Shown here piece after piece: positions 22,667-23,805 of a stretch of 23,805 nt of DNA; the stretch's first letter is position 1; every line of letters starts with the position of its first letter. This DNA is from Multifurca ochricompacta (Eukaryota; Basidiomycota; Agaricomycetes; Russulales; Russulaceae), in the NCBI GenBank assembly GCA_022496185.1, contig WTXG01000430.1, positions 1-23,805 of the forward strand, in the 5' to 3' direction. The position numbers and the translations under genes are program-made. Below the pieces are notes generated by a model. The model was not told the DNA's origin. It saw only the letters and a program-made list of their open reading frames with translations, and did no database searches.

Positions 22667-23805
22667 ACTGTGGAAGGATTCCAGAGTAGAATGACAGAGA
22701 AGGCGGTTTCACGATCAGGTGAACGGACGAAAGGGGGGGCGGAGGGGGGGAGGGTCGAGCGATACAATTCGGAGCTCTTGAAATGGAGGGATATTGAGAG
22801 AAGGAAGGGCAAGGTGAGGGGTAGATATGGATATGTGTGGAGAATGTGGAAAAAGCTCTGCTGTTAGGGATCGTGATTAGGACCAATGCCAGTCCTGCTT
22901 CGAAGGAGTGAAATGATTACGCGCAATTAAGGTTGGATCGTAGCGGGCAGGGGACGACGCATCCAAGTTGGATGGCCACGCGAAAGGAAAATACAGCGGA
23001 CGTGAGGAGTCGTGGGCCACCCTCGCCCCGGATGGGGTACTTTACGGGAACGGAAAAGGTGGAAAGCGAGGGTGGATGAAGAAAGCAAAAAAAATGAAGT
23101 GAGGCGCTGAAAACCAACTGGCCGGATAATTGATTCTCACATAGGTTTCAATTTTGGAGACGACACACGACGACAATATCCCGAGAATTACGATCGAGTA
23201 CATGGAGTGGCGCACCGTGCCAATGACCGAAACGGGAGAGCGAAACCATAGTATCACTCCGTGTTGATAGGCCAGCCGGAAAGTTCGATGATATCACGAG
23301 TTGCCAACGACGCTCGTCACTAGCAGGGAGGTTCTCTCTTTCCAATAGGCGTGTGACATCTTTTGTGTGATGTTATCACTGTCCTTGTCGTAAGATATGC
23401 AAGCAGGTCGGCGCAGCATCTAAAATGTGGGGGTTATAGCAACCGAATCAAGGAGCATCGATCAAGACAGGTCCTTCAAGATACACTAAAACGGTTTTAG
23501 CGCTTGGTGGCGGTGCAGCCGTTGTCAGACAGATAATGTCTGACTTAGCTCTTGATTGGATGCAGTCAGAGGTCAATCCCTGAGGATAAACCTCTACCCA
23601 GATGAGACTCTGTAGTGACGCTTTGCCTCTGCTGCGGGAAAGTGATCACATTTGATAAACTCGGCTGGCTATGGGCCTTTCTTTCCCGAAACTAGGTTTA
23701 GTTAGCACGATCCTAACGCACAACTGCTTTTGCGAAACCATGCGCAACGCATCCCCGTGTGATCCTGACCAGTCGTCACCAGATGGGGTCATGTTGCCGA
23801 AAGCG
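22667..23805. other. Promoter of the homeodomain gene and unassigned sequence
   Basis: No gene is supported in about 1.1 kb. Just upstream of the minus-strand start the minus strand is CT-rich (about 22680-22860), as in fungal promoters. Farther out there are two perfect inverted repeats at 23486-23500 and 23524-23544. Short open frames here have no family resemblance. Confidence 0.45.
23486..23544. repeat. Two adjacent perfect inverted repeats
   Basis: CTAAAAC-G-GTTTTAG (23486-23500) and GTCAGACA-GATAA-TGTCTGAC (23524-23544). Both could form short hairpins or be binding sites for dimeric factors. No RNA family recognised. Confidence 0.55.

Overview
The window is nuclear DNA from a filamentous basidiomycete, most likely an Agaricomycete. 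Every multi-exon gene is cut by many short introns (about 41-121 nt, mostly 50-80, GT...AG with pyrimidine-rich ends). Coding density is moderate, promoters carry CT-rich tracts, and the proteins read like mushroom-forming fungi (fungal SLATT protein, TOPORS-like RING ligase with an RS-rich tail, a homeodomain factor). Gene models were built by hand from splice signals, reading frame and family motifs; no search was run.

Layout. (1) 367-1657, minus: two-pass membrane protein with a C-terminal SLATT-type domain. (2) 2990-4844, plus: O-acetylhomoserine sulfhydrylase, ten exons, 431 aa, one GC-AG intron. (3) 4845-7996: about 3.1 kb with no recognisable gene. (4) 7997-8909, plus: 271-aa nucleotidyltransferase-fold protein. 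(5) 10183-11901, minus: 402-aa epoxide hydrolase, seven exons. (6) 12253-13069, minus: small unrecognised coiled-coil protein, head-to-head with (7) 13297-17056, plus: PMS1-type MutL mismatch-repair endonuclease, whose middle third shows four apparent frame breaks. (8) 17484-20078, plus: TOPORS-like RING E3 ligase. (9) 20732-22666, minus: homeodomain protein with a 12-nt microexon for residues VWFQ followed by a GC-AG intron. (10) 22667-23805: promoter and intergenic sequence.

The genes look like a normal chromosomal neighbourhood, not one pathway: sulfur assimilation, epoxide detoxification, DNA repair, ubiquitin/SUMO-type regulation and transcription. No transposon, tRNA, rRNA or CRISPR array was recognised. 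The points most worth a second look are the SLATT protein, the two GC-AG introns with the microexon, the NTase-fold protein, and apparent frame breaks (often at homopolymers) in three genes, which may be assembly errors or real decay.
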